Assembly (NCBI GenBank): GCA_930367205.1
Contig: CAKNEZ010000011.1
Coordinates: forward strand, 62,001 to 126,000
DNA length: 64,000 nt
Source: Acanthosoma haemorrhoidale
Taxonomy: Eukaryota > Arthropoda > Insecta > Hemiptera > Acanthosomatidae
Direction: 5' to 3'
The position numbers were made by a program, and so were the translations under genes. This document shows positions 10,381-22,960 of the stretch, in pieces. Each line of letters opens with the position of its first letter. The stretch's first letter is position 1. The notes beneath the pieces were generated by a model. It had not been told where the DNA came from and did not search any database. It saw only the letters and a list, made by a program, of their open reading frames with translations.

Positions 10381-10539
10381 TGTTGTATTTGTACTGATAA
10401 TAAATACATTTAAGACCAGAAATTAGGCTTTTATTTATTATAAACTACAGACAGTAATGACAGAGTTGAAAATAAATTTGAACAATTGAACATATGATAA
10501 ATTAAACATATGGAATATTAAGCATTCCATTTCATCACA
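10381..10539 (-). repeat. Element A 5' LTR
   Basis: This 159-bp LTR is the same length as the copy at 3450-3608. On the coding strand it runs TGTGATGAAATGG to TACAACA. Confidence 0.88.
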
Positions 10540-12059
10540 GTCACATATTGTTGAAGCCACATATCAATGTTATTAATTTAAAAGATCTCTCAACTCGTCG
10601 TCGTTAACTGTAACAAGACAATCTTTGGGTTTGGGGTTCCGTCCAGTACGACGTGAAAAGTTCTATATAATGTCCTGATGAAGTTGTGAAAACGACAAAT
10701 TTTTAGGTAAGTATGATTTCGTACTTAAAATAGTATACTTTTTGATAAGTAGAAGAGTTCACGATTGAAAAAGTTGGTATAATCTTAATGTCATTCTTAG
10801 AGGGCCCGTAAATTTGGGTTCCGAATTGGTTTCAGTAGAAGTTAGTAATCTGCTAGTTTTTGGGACAAGGGATTGGGTCTGATAGTCTCTAATCCGTAAT
10901 TCCTAAACTTTAAACGGAATCACTTTGATGTTGTCGTTTCCAGGTCGTGCACAATAAGTCAAGTCATTTTGAAGTCATAGAGAAACTTTAGTTGGGTATT
11001 TTGTTACTAATTCATTATTTGTTGAATATAACCAGAGACGAAATGCCTCTTTGATCTATTCCACAGGTCAGAGGGAAGAGGTTAGAGAAGCTATCACCCA
11101 CTCATCGTACACTAAGCGTTCTGTCCTTCAGGAATAAAACCGACATGGTACATAGCTGCTCAGGGTACCCCCAGTCACAGAGATGTCGGCACAGGATCTC
11201 GTAGGACGCAGAGCCGAAAGGCGCGCAGAGCAATCTTTGGTCTGTGAATTCACAAGCGTGCGTTCTGTACGCAGATCATGAAACTCTGCCTGATACAATT
11301 TTCCGAACAGAACTATTTCTGGCAGTTAAGGGTAATTTTGAATCTTCCCTAAGTTATGGGTGTAGTACCATTGAGTGGAAAATATCTCAAGGAATTTACT
11401 AGTTTTCTTGAGAAGCTTCCAAAACTTGCGAGACATTACTCCTGAAGTCTTCCAATCCCTAATCAAGAAATGAGCTTGTGTTGTGAGGAAGTCGACAAAC
11501 TTTTCATGGTTTGATGATTTCTTCGTTGATCAAAACTTGGCCGGTGGTCAGACGTTACAAAGTTCAGTTACAATTATTTATCCTGAGCATTTTTTTTGTG
11601 AACAGGATGTCTAGAGTAGGTGCAACTTGCTCTTCTGTGTGAAAATGTGACATTCTGAGGGTGGACGATGTCAAAGGCTTCATTACCAATAGACTCCCAG
11701 CTGCTTTGACGTTGGTGTTCCTTGTTCATTTAGATATTCAGCAACAAAATGCCTGTTCATTTAAGCCCATATAGTAGAGCTAAAGACTCAGCCGCAAGAA
11801 CCCTCAGTCACTTATACAAGGTGGTGAGATAAATAGGTTTCCTCAGGTTTATATCCACCGTTAAATGGTGGAGCCTCACATCAGTAGTACGTGTCGGGAC
11901 CTATTTCATCAAAGCCATTAGAGCTCCAGAGAAGACATCGTCAGATGAACAGAATATGAGTGTTGTGGCCACCTCTTACTTATGAATACTCAAAAGTTCC
12001 TCTCTTCTCGTATCTATTTCATCAAATGAATATCAGAAAATATGTATTTATGTTTCAAT
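10540..12059. other. No confident gene
   Basis: I recognise no element here. On the minus strand, 10588-10678 encodes a short charged peptide ending DDELRDLLN, preceded by an AG that could be a splice acceptor. It may be the tail of a lost gene. The remainder has frequent stops in all frames. Confidence 0.35.
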
Positions 12060-12840
12060 ATGTTTAATAAAAGCTATGGAGTCATTAAAAGTGGGGGAGG
12101 AACTAGTGGGGGAAACAGCCGCAGGTGGGGACCCATCCTCACCACTGCTGGCCGGCTATATAAGCCCCGGTATTAGACCGTGTTAGCATAACGAACAGGA
12201 CCGTCACTTGGAACACTACTCTCTCCTCTCTCTCTGCACTGGCGCTTGCTATTCTACTGAAACCATGGTCTTCTCATTCAACTACCTAAGCATCTCTCTT
12301 TACTAACCTCGCTATGTTTTAGTCCGGCGTTGTCAGACCCCACACCTTCCTAGTGGAAATCTTTGCCTTCGTCTCACTAAAACTAGCACCTCCTTGGGAG
12401 AGACCTCTCCCTCGCGGACGACGGTTGCCGTGGCCCTGCAAACTTACCAGTAGCGTCTCCCACGGCAATCCAGTCTGCTTCTCTCCGGTTCACACTCACC
12501 TTTGGGATCCGGACGGTTTTCGCCTATCCTTAGACACCGAGTGGGAATTCGTGGTCATTCGAAGACCACATAAACTACCTATAAACCTACCCTGTTCCTC
12601 TTCTCCTGAGCATAGTGCTTTGTCGGGGCACACCTTATAAGATCTTATGGAGTGAGATCAAAACGAATTAGGCTGCCCACCGACTAGGCTGCCAGCCAGG
12701 GTGAAAGACCACAGGTCCGCCCACCTTATCTCTTTCTTGGCGCTCGCCGGACGGCGGCTAAGAGGTTGTAGTAACCCTAGCTCGCGGCGGGCGTCTCCTC
12801 CCTACTTTGGGGATACTCAGTTATCTGACCCCGACAATGG
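12060..12840 (+). repeat. Promoter-bearing dispersed repeat, copy 1
   Basis: This non-coding unit of about 0.8 kb recurs in inverted orientation at 23540-24360. Landmarks shared by both are a TATA-like box (CTATATAAG near 12157), a CT-rich leader, the block TATGTTTTAGTCCGG near 12315, and GTCGGGGCACACC near 12623. After that comes a GC-rich stretch containing GCTCGCCGGACGGCGG. A TATA box, a pyrimidine leader and no coding potential suggest an LTR or the 5' region of a larger retroelement. No flanking coding region was found and the family is unclassified. Confidence 0.6.
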
Positions 12841-15584
12841 GATATGACTGAATCAGCGAATAGGCTGTGAAGTCAGGACATGAATTTTCTGATCATGGCC
12901 TCGAAAATCGGGGCTATTTATGGAGAGTGACCGTGAAAATTTTTTTATGGTTCTCTGACGAAGACGTGGAGTTCATCGAAGAGATTAGGAGTCCCAGGGA
13001 GGGCAATGCTATCGTTGCCTGGAGGTCGGGCACTCAGCATATTTCGAATAATACAATTTAGTTTATAATTTATGTGAAAATATTAAAAGTGCAAAAATCA
13101 ATTTTTTTTTTTTAAAGAAATGGTTTATATTCTTTGGATAGAATAATTTAAAACTCGATGTAGATAATTGATAATTAACAGTGTGGCCTAGTGTTGAGGG
13201 TTTGCCTATTCGTGCCACAAATTACAGGACAGAGTTAATCATAGATTTTTATCAAGGCCTTTTTCAATTTGTTGTATTTTTTAATAAAACAAATGAATAT
13301 AAATATCCTTCATCAACAATTCTTCTAAAATTATTTATTTTTAAGTTTTCAGACAGATATAAAAAACAAAACTTAATAGGAACAGGGAACAATATAACAT
13401 TTTAATACAAGAAGAAAAATGATTCGTTTTGAAATTAACTTACCTTTAACTTCATTTCGTCACATTTCAAATTATATTAATAAACAAATATTTTCTGCAA
13501 TTAATGGCTTAAATACAGTTTTATAACAAAAACTACTGTTGTAACTGCTCAAAATAATTACTATTTAATTGAAAAATAATTACTAAACAATAGGCATGAG
13601 TAACAAAATAATTCAAGAATAAATTTTTTCAATTAAATTATTAATGGAGTCATTCATTCTTCTAATTTTTTTTTTTACCTCAGATCGCCTGAAAAGTTAA
13701 TAAAAATATAATTTTATTTATATTATTAGAGATTAATATAGTAAATACTAAATTTTAATAGGTGAAGTACATTATATTCTGGGTTCGAATCCTTACTCCC
13801 CCCCATAAAGATTTGCTGGGTGGTTGGTGATCACTTAATATCGTAAAAAATATAAAATATGTTTATAGTTGTAATTATAAGTAGCTAATATTTCATAGAA
13901 AAATTAAAGCTATCTCAAGACAACCAGAAAGAGAAACAGGCGTTGCCTTATAAATCACAGCTTTATTTCTACGACGTTCGGCTGTTCAATAGTAAAGCCC
14001 CATGTGGGAAATCTAGGAAGCTTGGTTAGTAAGATGTAGCTGCATCTTTGACTCGAAGGAACACCGCGATGGAGTCAATGATGTGGGTCATTGCAGTTCT
14101 GTTGGGTCTAGACAGAAACCACTGCTTCTCTAAGGTTGTGATTACCAAAAAAGGCTTTACTTACAAACAAGTACTATAGCCTTCCATTTTGTTTTATATA
14201 TCTGTACAATTTAGGATATCTTTGATTAAGCTGAAATTTTAAGCGAACATTTCCCAAAATCTTGAGATATGCTGATTATTTGTTTATTCACATAAAATAC
14301 TGGAAAGAAAAAAAAAAAAAAAATCCATGCTTTTCTAACGCAAAAATAACAAATTTTTAAAAACTAATATCGTTTGAGGTTTTATTTTCGTACAACTGAC
14401 TACTTCAATTTTTGATATGGTATAGCAAATAAAAGGAAGTCAATTTTGTAATATCAAGCACTTCGATGATGTTACTAATTATATTTTCCTGATCGATTTT
14501 CGAAATTCTATTGAATTCTATTTATTCACATAAAAAACCAAAGTTTTTGTTATTTAAATATTTGAAAATAATTTGTTACCAATCTGATTTTATGTTGTTG
14601 TTTTATTGTGTGATTACAGTCCTCCAAAATATTACAAAACTGTCCTTATCAGCCCTGAAAGATCTTTAATTTAACACCCTGCAAAATCATTACTCATATA
14701 TTATCCGATTAATGACACTTATAAGACTACTTTCAATACAAAAATATTTAACTTAATATCCCTACTCCAAATGAGTGTAAAATGTTTTCATGAATTACCA
14801 ATCGTCTAATTAGTTGAGGCCATGTGTCATTTAATATGGGACATTAAATGAAAATAACATGCAAAATATCACCTTTATTTTGTTCAAATGGTTTAGAATT
14901 GCGAACGCCAAATAAATTTCAACAATTAAAAAAACAACGTATCATTAATCAGGCTGATAAAATATATTATTTGATACCGTACTCAATACGATAGAAAAAC
15001 ATTATATATATATATATATAATTTTTTAAATAAATATTACTTAGGAAACTATTATTATGTTTTTATTATTAACTAATTATTAAACCGTAATTATGTTTTA
15101 TGGAATTATTTTTCGTGTCTTATGTAACATTGTTCTTGCCTTAATCTTACGGAATCTTGGTATAAAATTTCAGGTTTATAGTTCAAACAAGAGACTCACA
15201 ATAGGCAGAACAGACAGACCACAGATAAATGATTTTCTGATCTAAGAAAATTAAAAAAAAAAACCTAAAAATTAATAAATATATGAGAAACTGGGGCACC
15301 AATTGTTTTTTTCTTAATTTTCTAGAGATCGTTTCATCTCAGAAGAACTTAATGTAGGTGATAAGTTTTACTGGTATAGTCCAAACTGAAATGTCCATTT
15401 CGTCAACATAATTTCGTCATAGTCTTTTCATAGAACTATGATCTACCACAAGTTGTTATGAGGTCAAATGGACGATGATATATATTTTTTTAACATTACA
15501 AATTACTTCATATTTCATCAAAATAAATCTTTTTCTCATCCCCATATAAACTAATTTTAATTCATTCCACAAGATTTGTGATTA
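12841..15584. other. AT-rich non-coding sequence
   Basis: I see no recognisable gene or element. Stops are dense in every frame, homopolymer runs are common, and a TA microsatellite lies at about 15003-15021. Confidence 0.5.
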
Positions 15585-16091
15585 GTGTGTACGGAAGTTG
15601 CCACAAAAGGGTTTCGTTATGCATATATGTGCATAGTATTAAATACAAATTGTTGTTGTTGTACAAATTTACCTTGCTTTGAGAAATCCTTCCCAATCGG
15701 TATTCAAGTCTCCGTCGCTCATCTCAGAAAATACGGACTCGTAGAAGACAAGCACTCGGCTCCTGGAAAGGAAGATGAACTGATAAGAGAACTGTGTGAG
15801 GCTTGATATGATTGGTTGCCTTATCACCCCCACCTTCTTTGTTATAAGGCGGGATTAGGAATATTGGCCAATAAACATCCTTCTTAGTGAACCAGCGGAT
15901 AAGCGAGCGTGTCTTATCTCAGTCAGCCTGGGATTGTAATGATAAGGCGTTTTTTTTCCTTCTCTGTGTTAGAATAACATAATGTTATCTATACATTCAG
16001 GTGCGAAACCTCAAACGCAAAATACACAATCGTGAGCAGGGTCAATTATAAAACAACTGATCGTATTTAAATTTCTTGTCATTCGATCGAT
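15585..16091. other. One open frame of unknown status, otherwise no gene
   Basis: A 73-codon plus-strand frame (15585-15806) contains a plausible segment (GIQVSVAHLRKYGLVEDK) but no known domain. It might be a displaced exon or chance. Downstream at 15820-15950 there are several CTTATC/GATAAG words, without further context. Confidence 0.3.
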
Positions 16092-16288
16092 ATTTACAAT
16101 TTTCATTCACTCGCCCATCCCCAGATCAACAGCCCAGAGACCTCCCAAATCCACAAGGCTGTCACCTCCCTCGCATACGAAAGAGGAAGCGGAGTCTTAA
16201 GAAGTCCCCCAACTTCTTCAGCCGTGTACACTGGATAAGAGCCAGTGGAGGCTGAACAAGAGCGTGAGAGCCACAGACGCTCAGGACA
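16092..16288 (-). mobile_element. Jockey-type LINE 3' fragment, J1
   Basis: It shows the signature of the Jockey 3' end found seven times in this window. The sequence TTTACAATTTTCATTCACTCG is followed by a cytosine-rich stretch with GGCTGTCACCTCCCTCGCATACG and AGCCAGTGGAGGCTGA. The element runs on the minus strand. It stops abruptly at 16288 where a mariner transposase remnant begins. Confidence 0.75.
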
Positions 16289-17026
16289 TGCCGCGTTTGC
16301 TCACGTTAGACCAAAAACGTGTTGGAATGAACAATTGCAACGCTCTGTTGGCGCAGTTTAGGCGCAATAAATCCAAGTTTTGGCGCCGATTAATTATTGT
16401 AAATGAAACTTGGATACACCATTAAACGCCCGAAACGAAAATACAAAGGGGGAACCGGCCCCAAAAAAAGCAAAAACTGTTTTTTCGGCTGGGAAAGTGA
16501 TGGCGACTGTTTTTTGGGATAGTCATGGAGTTATTTTGGTCGATTATCTTCAAAAAGGAAAACCATTACAGGAGCATACTACGTATCATTACTTGACAAG
16601 CTGAAGGCAGAACTTGCGGAAAACCGGCCAGATTTGCAGAAAAAGAAAATCCTGTTTCACCAAGACAACGCACCGTCTCACACCTCAGTGGTTGCCATGG
16701 CGAAAATCCATGAATTACGGTTTGAACTGCTTGACCATCCGCCTTACTCACCAGATCTAGCCCCAAGCGCCTTCTTTTGGTTCCCGCCTCTAAAACTTGC
16801 GCTCGGAGGACAGAGCTTTTCGTCAAATGAAGAGGCAATCTTCTTCGTGAACGATTATTTTGCAGAGAAAAACGCCGAGTACTATTTGGATGGGTTACAG
16901 AGATGGGAGCATCGCTGGGAGAAGTGTGTAGAGTTACAAGGAGACTATGTTGAAAAATAAAAAAAAAATTCTGAAAAAACGTCTTGTATCTTTGTTAGGT
17001 TGGAAACTTTTCAGACCACCCTCGTA
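16289..17026 (+). pseudogene. mariner transposase remnant with 3' inverted terminus
   Basis: This is the C-terminal two thirds of a mariner (Tc1/mariner, D,D34D) transposase in three frames: 16289-16424, about 16410-16604, and 16604-16960. Recognisable pieces are LLTLDQKRVGMN, GKVMATVFWDSHGVI, FHQDNAPSHTS, HPPYSPDLAPS and EYYLDGLQRWEHRW. Two of the three catalytic aspartates are altered: the first reads VNETW (N for D) and the third reads APSAFF (A for D). A terminal repeat, GGAAACTTTTCAGACCACCC, follows the stop near 17001-17020. The helix-turn-helix N-terminus and the 5' terminus are missing. The element is dead. Confidence 0.9.
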
Positions 17027-17869
17027 TATACTACATATCCTGGATTTTGTGCAAAGTACCAAATTTAGTGCTAATTCACTAGCAACACATTGCACATACA
17101 TATAAACACGTGCATAATACATAACATTCTTTACATAACATTTGTCTTAATTTTTTTGGCATATTTTAATGGAAAATTTTTAAAACTACAAGGACAAACA
17201 AACATTTATTCACGTAGCTGGAATAGAAGTTTGTTCAGCTTTATCTTCCAGCGGCGATTGTCGGGTCTTGTCAGTGAATATTTTCGAAAACAAAAAATAA
17301 AGTTGGTATCAATAGACAGCTCGACAACGGTAGATGTGTTTAGCAAGAGCAGTCTCAGCATATTCCCAATGGCGATAGTGAAGTTTCCATGGTGAACAAA
17401 AACACCACACATTTTCGCATAACAAGTTCAATCAACTTCAATTTAAAAACGATTCTCTTTTTATTCTTGTAATGAAATAAAAATAAATCTATGCACATAT
17501 ATGAAGTAGTTTTTTTTTCTCCACCGAGAGTAGCAAATATACTTTTGTAGCCAACGAACGAAGTTTTGTATCGAAAGAAGGCATCGTGCTAACAGCAACT
17601 AAATTTAGGTATCAAGATAGATAACACTGGTAAAGTAGATTAGGCATCGGAGAACGGTAGACTAGGAGACTATCGAAATTGCATAATTTTTGGGTCTTAA
17701 GTCACTGTTATGTTTTAGTACTGTCGTAGAATTTAATTTTTTGGCTGAATACGTAGTCAGTATTACCATGAAGGTTAAATTTACTCCGATATAGGAGTCA
17801 TCCAATAGCAAATCGCCGGGGCGAACAAACAGTGGCCAGCTCATATTTTTATTATTGTTTTATATAACA
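17027..17869. other. No gene recognised
   Basis: AT-rich sequence. A pair of overlapping open frames at 17090-17412 on opposite strands has no recognisable domain. Confidence 0.4.
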
Positions 17870-18087
17870 ACAACTTTATAATGATAAAATTACAATCTGC
17901 CTTTTTGGAAAATAAGTAATTGTGATAAATGTTCTCATTTATACTATATTTACAATATTCCTTCACTCGCTCATTCATACAGTATTTACTAACAGCCCAG
18001 AGGCCTCCTAAGTCAACATGGCTGTCACCTCCCTCGCACGAGAAGGAGGAAGTGGAGTCTTGGAAAGTCCCCCGCGCCCACGGAGCT
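17870..18087 (-). mobile_element. Jockey-type LINE 3' fragment, J2
   Basis: A minus-strand copy of the shared 3' end. It contains the terminal block AATTGTGATAAATGTTCTC, then TTCACTCGCTCATTCATACAG and the GGCTGTCACCTCCCTCGCACG segment. It is cut at about 18087. Confidence 0.75.
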
Positions 18088-18544
18088 ATTTTAAAAACAA
18101 TATCTCTAAAAGTAACTCGGGCCTCTCATACGGTTAACTGCTTCATGCATCTTCTGGTATGAGCGTATATAAAATCAAAGTATATATAATTATGTATCAC
18201 CTAAGAATCTGAAGTAATAACATTGTGTGATACTAAAAAAAAAAAATAAAAAACCCGACACACAAGTTATCACTGTAGCTTAATAACAATAGCTTTGTTT
18301 TATCGTAGAATTAATCGGAAAAACGATATAGAGACCAGTTTTTCCCCATAAAGCATTTTTTATTATAACGCCCATCGAGAGAATAAATCGTCTTAAAAGA
18401 TTATTACTTCCTTCAAAGGCATTACCGTCGTTTATGTTTGCGACGGTTTGCTGTTGCAAGAAACGTCCCAACTTTTGATAAAAGCAACTGAATCTGCGCA
18501 TGATGTGGCCTTAAATCCTGGTTTGGTCTCATTTACCATTTACC
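18088..18544. other. No gene recognised
   Basis: AT-rich sequence between two Jockey fragments, with an A-rich run near 18234-18250. Confidence 0.4.
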
Positions 18545-19316
18545 TTCACTAACTGTATCCATCTCGAAAACGGCTGACCTGGATCCCACACACGAGGCTA
18601 AAAAGACAAGAACTAAACAGACACTTTGGACAACTGTAAAGACTACTTCAAAGGACATCACCATCTCTCAATAGATCATAAATTACTAATCTAAAAAGTT
18701 ATACTTCAGCCAATCTGGACATACGGAATAGAGCTATGGGGGACATAAAAAAAGTCAAACATCAAGCGTATCCAATCCTTTCAATCAAAAGTCCTGAGAA
18801 CAATAGCAAATGCCCCTTATTTCGTCAGCAACAAAACCCTTCATAACGATCTTAATATAACTTACATTCTTCATCTCATCACCCCTCCCCTAGCTGATGA
18901 AATTCCCATTGAAAACTATCCAACCACACATCCATAAAATCCTCGTAGGAGGCTAAAACGGCAGTGGCCTCGTGACTTGCTATAAATACGTGTCAGTGGG
19001 AGTCCTTGCAATGGCCAGTTTCTCCAATCATGTGCTGAGCATATGTGGCTCTCGCAATCTTTGTCAGCCTCCACCGGTTTGTGTCCGGTGACCCGGTGGA
19101 CGGAGGAGCGTGGGGGACTTCCCAAGACTCCGCTTCCTCTCACGCTTGCGAGGGAGGTGACAATCATATCGATTTGGGAGGTGTCTGGGCTGTTTGTAAA
19201 TACTATACGAATGAGCGAGTGAATGATGAATTGTAAATTTGGTATGAATGAGAACATTTATCACAATTACCTATTGCCTAATAAGGCAGATTCTAATTTT
19301 AGCACAATAAAGAAGT
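18545..19316 (+). mobile_element. Jockey-type LINE 3' fragment, J3
   Basis: A plus-strand, 5'-truncated copy. It begins in the region after the reverse transcriptase (about 18550-18800, with the conserved AATCCTTTCAATCAAAAGTCC). It runs through the cytosine-rich tail and ends with GGCAGATTCTAATTTTAGC then ACAATAAAG near 19310. The AATAAA at its end probably served as polyadenylation signal. The coding trace contains many stops. Confidence 0.8.
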
Positions 19317-19964
19317 TTCAAAATATTTTAAAAATGTATGCCAGTTTTCGTATAATTTATATTCCACTTTGAGGTGGCAGACATTTTTCGTTTATGGATT
19401 AATAAAATCCTTCAGATAAATCATATCTTCCTGTAAAACTTGACAGGAATGTTTGAGACTATAAAGGCAGTTGCCATAGCCTTATAGATATTTCTTGTGA
19501 TGGCCAAAAGATAAGAGCGAACATTGCCGATTGCGATATCTGCATGTTTTATAGTCACAGATTTTGTTTGCTGACTCAGCACGTTGATGCAACCACTTCG
19601 TATCTTTGAAGGAAGAGATTAGCTGAGGTTAGTCACTACTCATCTGCTATAATCGGTGAGGGCTTTGGTCTTATGAATAATCATACATGATAGTACAATG
19701 TGTGCACCTACGCAGGATCAATAAACCATTTCACTGACAAGCTTGTGTGTGCCACACGATTCGACTATAAGCGGAAATGCCGGCCCGACCATTTAGTTAG
19801 GTATGTGACTAATCCAAGTAAAGAACGGTACAAGCAATATTGGTCCCTACCGTTTGCACTTAAGGTATATTCAAGCAGCCCTGTTTGTACTCTGTAGAAC
19901 ACTGATCTGCAGCTCGTGCCTCTCCTTCTCGCCTACAGTCCATACCTGTCTCGCCCAGTGGCCT
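19317..19964. other. No gene recognised
   Basis: This stretch lies between two Jockey fragments in the same orientation. A 65-codon open frame at 19700-19897 has no recognisable domain. Confidence 0.4.
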
Positions 19965-20686
19965 GTTAATTATTGAAGTACTGTATAGACTACTTCGAAG
20001 GACATCTCATCTATCAATAGAAAATAAATTACTAATTTACAAAGTTAAACTTAAGCCAATCTGGAGATTCGGGATAGAGCTATGGGGGGCAGCAAAGAAG
20101 TCAATAGTATCCTTTCAATCATAAGTCCTGAGAACAATAGTAAATGCCCCTTATTATGCCAGCAACAAAACCCTTCATAATGATCTTAATATACCCTACA
20201 TTCTTGAACCCATCCCTTCAAAGTTCATGACATTCCATAGTAACCTATCAAAACACCCTAATCCCATAGCACAGTCATTGCACTGCACCACTCATCCTTA
20301 TAATCCTCCTCGGAGACTGAAACGGCAGTGGCCTCGTGACCTGCTATAGATGCGTGACAGTGGGAGTCCTGGCAATAGCCAGTTTCTCCAATCATGTCCT
20401 GAGCGTCTGTGGCTCTAGCACTCTTGGTCAGTTTCCAATGGTTCGTATCCAGTGACGCGGCTGACGGAGGAGCGTGGGGGACTTCCCATGACTAGACTTC
20501 CTCCTTCGCATGCGAGGGAGATGACAACCATATGGATTTCGGTGGTTTCTGGGCTGTTTGTAAATATTATATAAATGAGCGAGTGAATTAAATTGTAAAT
20601 ATGGTATGAATGAGATCATTTACCACAATAACTGATTGGCCAATGAGGCAGATTGTAATTTTATCATAATAAACGAGTTTCAATAT
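19965..20686 (+). mobile_element. Jockey-type LINE 3' fragment, J4
   Basis: A plus-strand copy collinear with J3. It shares AGACTACTTCRAAGGACATC at its start, the segment CTGCTATAGATGCGTGACAG in the middle, and a tail ending in TCATAATAAACGAG. It is 5'-truncated and not coding. Confidence 0.8.
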
Positions 20687-22486
20687 ATATTATTAAAGCA
20701 GTTTTTATTAATGTAGTGTTTTCAAGTATTTACTGTTGTGAGGTCGTTAATTGTACGATATTTGCCATGAAAATGTTCTAATTGATCTGAAATTTGAAAG
20801 TGTATTCAGCAACACCTAGGTTACGGTTTATATATTTTAGTGTCATAACGAATAGTATGTGGTGAAAAGCCCGGTTAGGTTTCTTACCAAGTATCATCTA
20901 ACTGGCGGGAGCATACGTAGAACAATTGTGCTCCAACTCACCCGAAACCAAAACTCCAAGTGTACCAAGAATGTTAAAACCTAGTTTGAAATCGGTTTGT
21001 GATTGTCAAAAAGATACGAGGATAGGAGTAAGTACTAAGAATCAGAGACATTCCTGCTCACCGTAAAAAGGAAGGTTACAAATATTGTTAGAATTAATTT
21101 AAGTTGTGTAACACTTCACTAAAAACGACTATTTTAATTTTTATTTTGTCTATTAATAATTAATTATACACTTTAAAAATCTTTATTAGTATGGTTTGAT
21201 TTATAAATTAATGTTTTCCGGGTCATAAACAAGTAAGTTATTTTGTGAACTAACTTTCTGAATCAGTCAACAGTGTGAGATTGGAAAAAGTGTTCCAACA
21301 TGTTTCAATTGTTTTCACATTTTTTCAATGTTTCAAATACCTACAATTTTTTTTTTATTTATCCATACAGCGAAAAAAAAAAAGATATAGGAACCCTTGT
21401 CTTCGTACCATATGTAATTCATGTTAAACTTTCTGGCATCCTGAAAGTTTAAATAAATAATCTAATATTTAAGGAGTCCTCTTCCTTGCCCACCTTTGGA
21501 AAGAATGCTTTATTAAGTCCAAATTGGCACTTTCTTTCGCACAAGTAACTCAAGATTGATTGTGATGAAGTCTGTGATCAGGCAAACACAGGCTTGTCGA
21601 GCTTGTTGACAATGAAGAGGATGGGGCGCAGACTGCACCCTGGGGAATCCCAGTGGTACCCGTTCAGTGCTTCGTCTGTACAACCCCAGAATATCACTGA
21701 TATAAACTTCAACTCCATCACTCTGTAATTTTATGTTCAATAACACGGTTCTCGCTTTTCATACACTTGAAATATTTCGCTTTTCACACACAACACATGA
21801 GCAATGCTGCAAGCATTATTTATCACGTACAAATTTTTTTGTCGAATAAATACGAAGAAGGATTCCACGAGCAGTAAGTAAGTTATTTTTTAATGATTGA
21901 TTCAACAATAACTACTCAAGAGAGTTAGAATTTCGAAAAAAGAAAATAGTAAGAATTCAATATATTATAATATATATGTTATGTGAGTTGTAATTTATTA
22001 AATATACATGTACGTGAAGCATTAAATGTTCCAAGGGGTTTTATAGATTTAAATTTGTGGCCGAACTTTGCTTAAACTATTTTATAAAAATAAAGTTATG
22101 GGCATTTTTAAGCTTTCATTTAATTAGGTTTATACAATTAAACTAAAAAAAAAAAATTTCTATCTTATTCATTGTGTTGTTGATTGTATTGTGTTCTAAA
22201 CATTGTAAATAATTAACTTCATTTAAGAAAATATTGTTTTAGATAAATATTTACTGAGTAGGTGCTATGAGGTTAAGTGATAGTTAGATTATTACTAATT
22301 AATTTCACGAGCCTTCCAGTGCTAAAAGGAAAGGTGGCAACCTTTAGATAGCCTACTAATCACAGACTATAACCCTACTAGTTTTCTTCATGATCTTATC
22401 TCTACCAGCAGTACTTCTTAAGTTACAACCCATGGCTGCTTACAAGCACTTTTTCATCGTTATTACTGAAATTTTTACCAGTAGTT
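20687..22486. other. AT-rich sequence with one degenerate LINE RT motif
   Basis: Mostly no gene. On the minus strand at about 21580-21675 a short frame reads PGCSLRPILFIVNKLDKP. This resembles the QGSVLGPLLF...INDLP motif of non-LTR reverse transcriptases, and neighbouring frames contribute further pieces. It is probably a decayed LINE of another family. Confidence 0.35.
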
Positions 22487-22960
22487 TTATAAACTTCGAA
22501 ATAAACGATAATCCGATGGTGCAAGGTCGGGGCTGTATGGGGGATGCGAAATCACTTCCCAACCAGCTACAATAGTTTCATACGTGTTGCTAAAGATGTG
22601 TGAGGCCTCGCATTGTCGTGGCGGAACCCAAATATCGAGCTTCTTAACAAGTCCAAGACGTCTTAACTGTTTTGCAATCTCTCGCACAGTTATATGACGA
22701 TTCGATTCAATCATGGCTTTCATTTTGTCATCATCAACTTGAGAAGGTCGACCAGAACGTTGGTCATCTTTCAGTAAAAAATATCCAGAACGAAGTTCTG
22801 ACACTCGCGTTCTGTTAAACAATCAACACCGTAAACTTCACATATCTCTTTGTGAGCCTCAGCCACTTTCTTGCCTTTATGAAAATAAAAAAGTAAAATG
22901 TGTCAAAAATGCTTATTTTTGCACTCCATGTTAATATTGATCATAAACTGACAGTTGTAA
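22487..22960 (-). pseudogene. Internally deleted mariner transposase
   Basis: The N-terminal DNA-binding region (LKDDQRSGRPSQVDDDKMKA, RHITVREIAKQL, LVKKLDIWVPP) is followed almost directly by the C-terminal end (HPPYSPDLAPSDYRLF). The middle with the first two catalytic aspartates is lost, so the deletion joins sites several hundred bases apart in a complete element. Frame shifts lie near 22800 and 22650. The third aspartate (PSD) survives, unlike in the mariner at 16289-17026. This is a second, distinct mariner lineage. Confidence 0.85.

Larger units (their letters stand above)
6538..10539 (-). mobile_element. Ty3/Gypsy retrotransposon, element A, full length
   Basis: This is a 4.0-kb minus-strand LTR retrotransposon with LTRs at 10381-10539 (5') and 6538-6689 (3'). 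It has gag, then pol in the order zinc knuckle, protease, RT, RNase H, integrase. A polypurine tract (AGAGGGGGAGAA, 6690-6702) abuts the 3' LTR. Flanking pentamers are GATAC on the left and GTCAC on the right, which is not a convincing target duplication. On the left it interrupts a Polinton gene. Two further partial copies lie at 3450-3899 and 28498-30339, so the family has been active here. The copy is dead because of a nonsense codon and frame breaks in pol. Confidence 0.9.

Noticed and set aside
6533..10544. Target-site duplication around element A (GATAC and GTCAC)
   Set aside because: Two of five positions differ, so it cannot be told from chance; the insertion may have been followed by deletion or recombination.
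12353..12640. 95-codon plus-strand frame inside the dispersed repeat
   Set aside because: The other copy of the repeat does not keep this frame open, so it is not coding.
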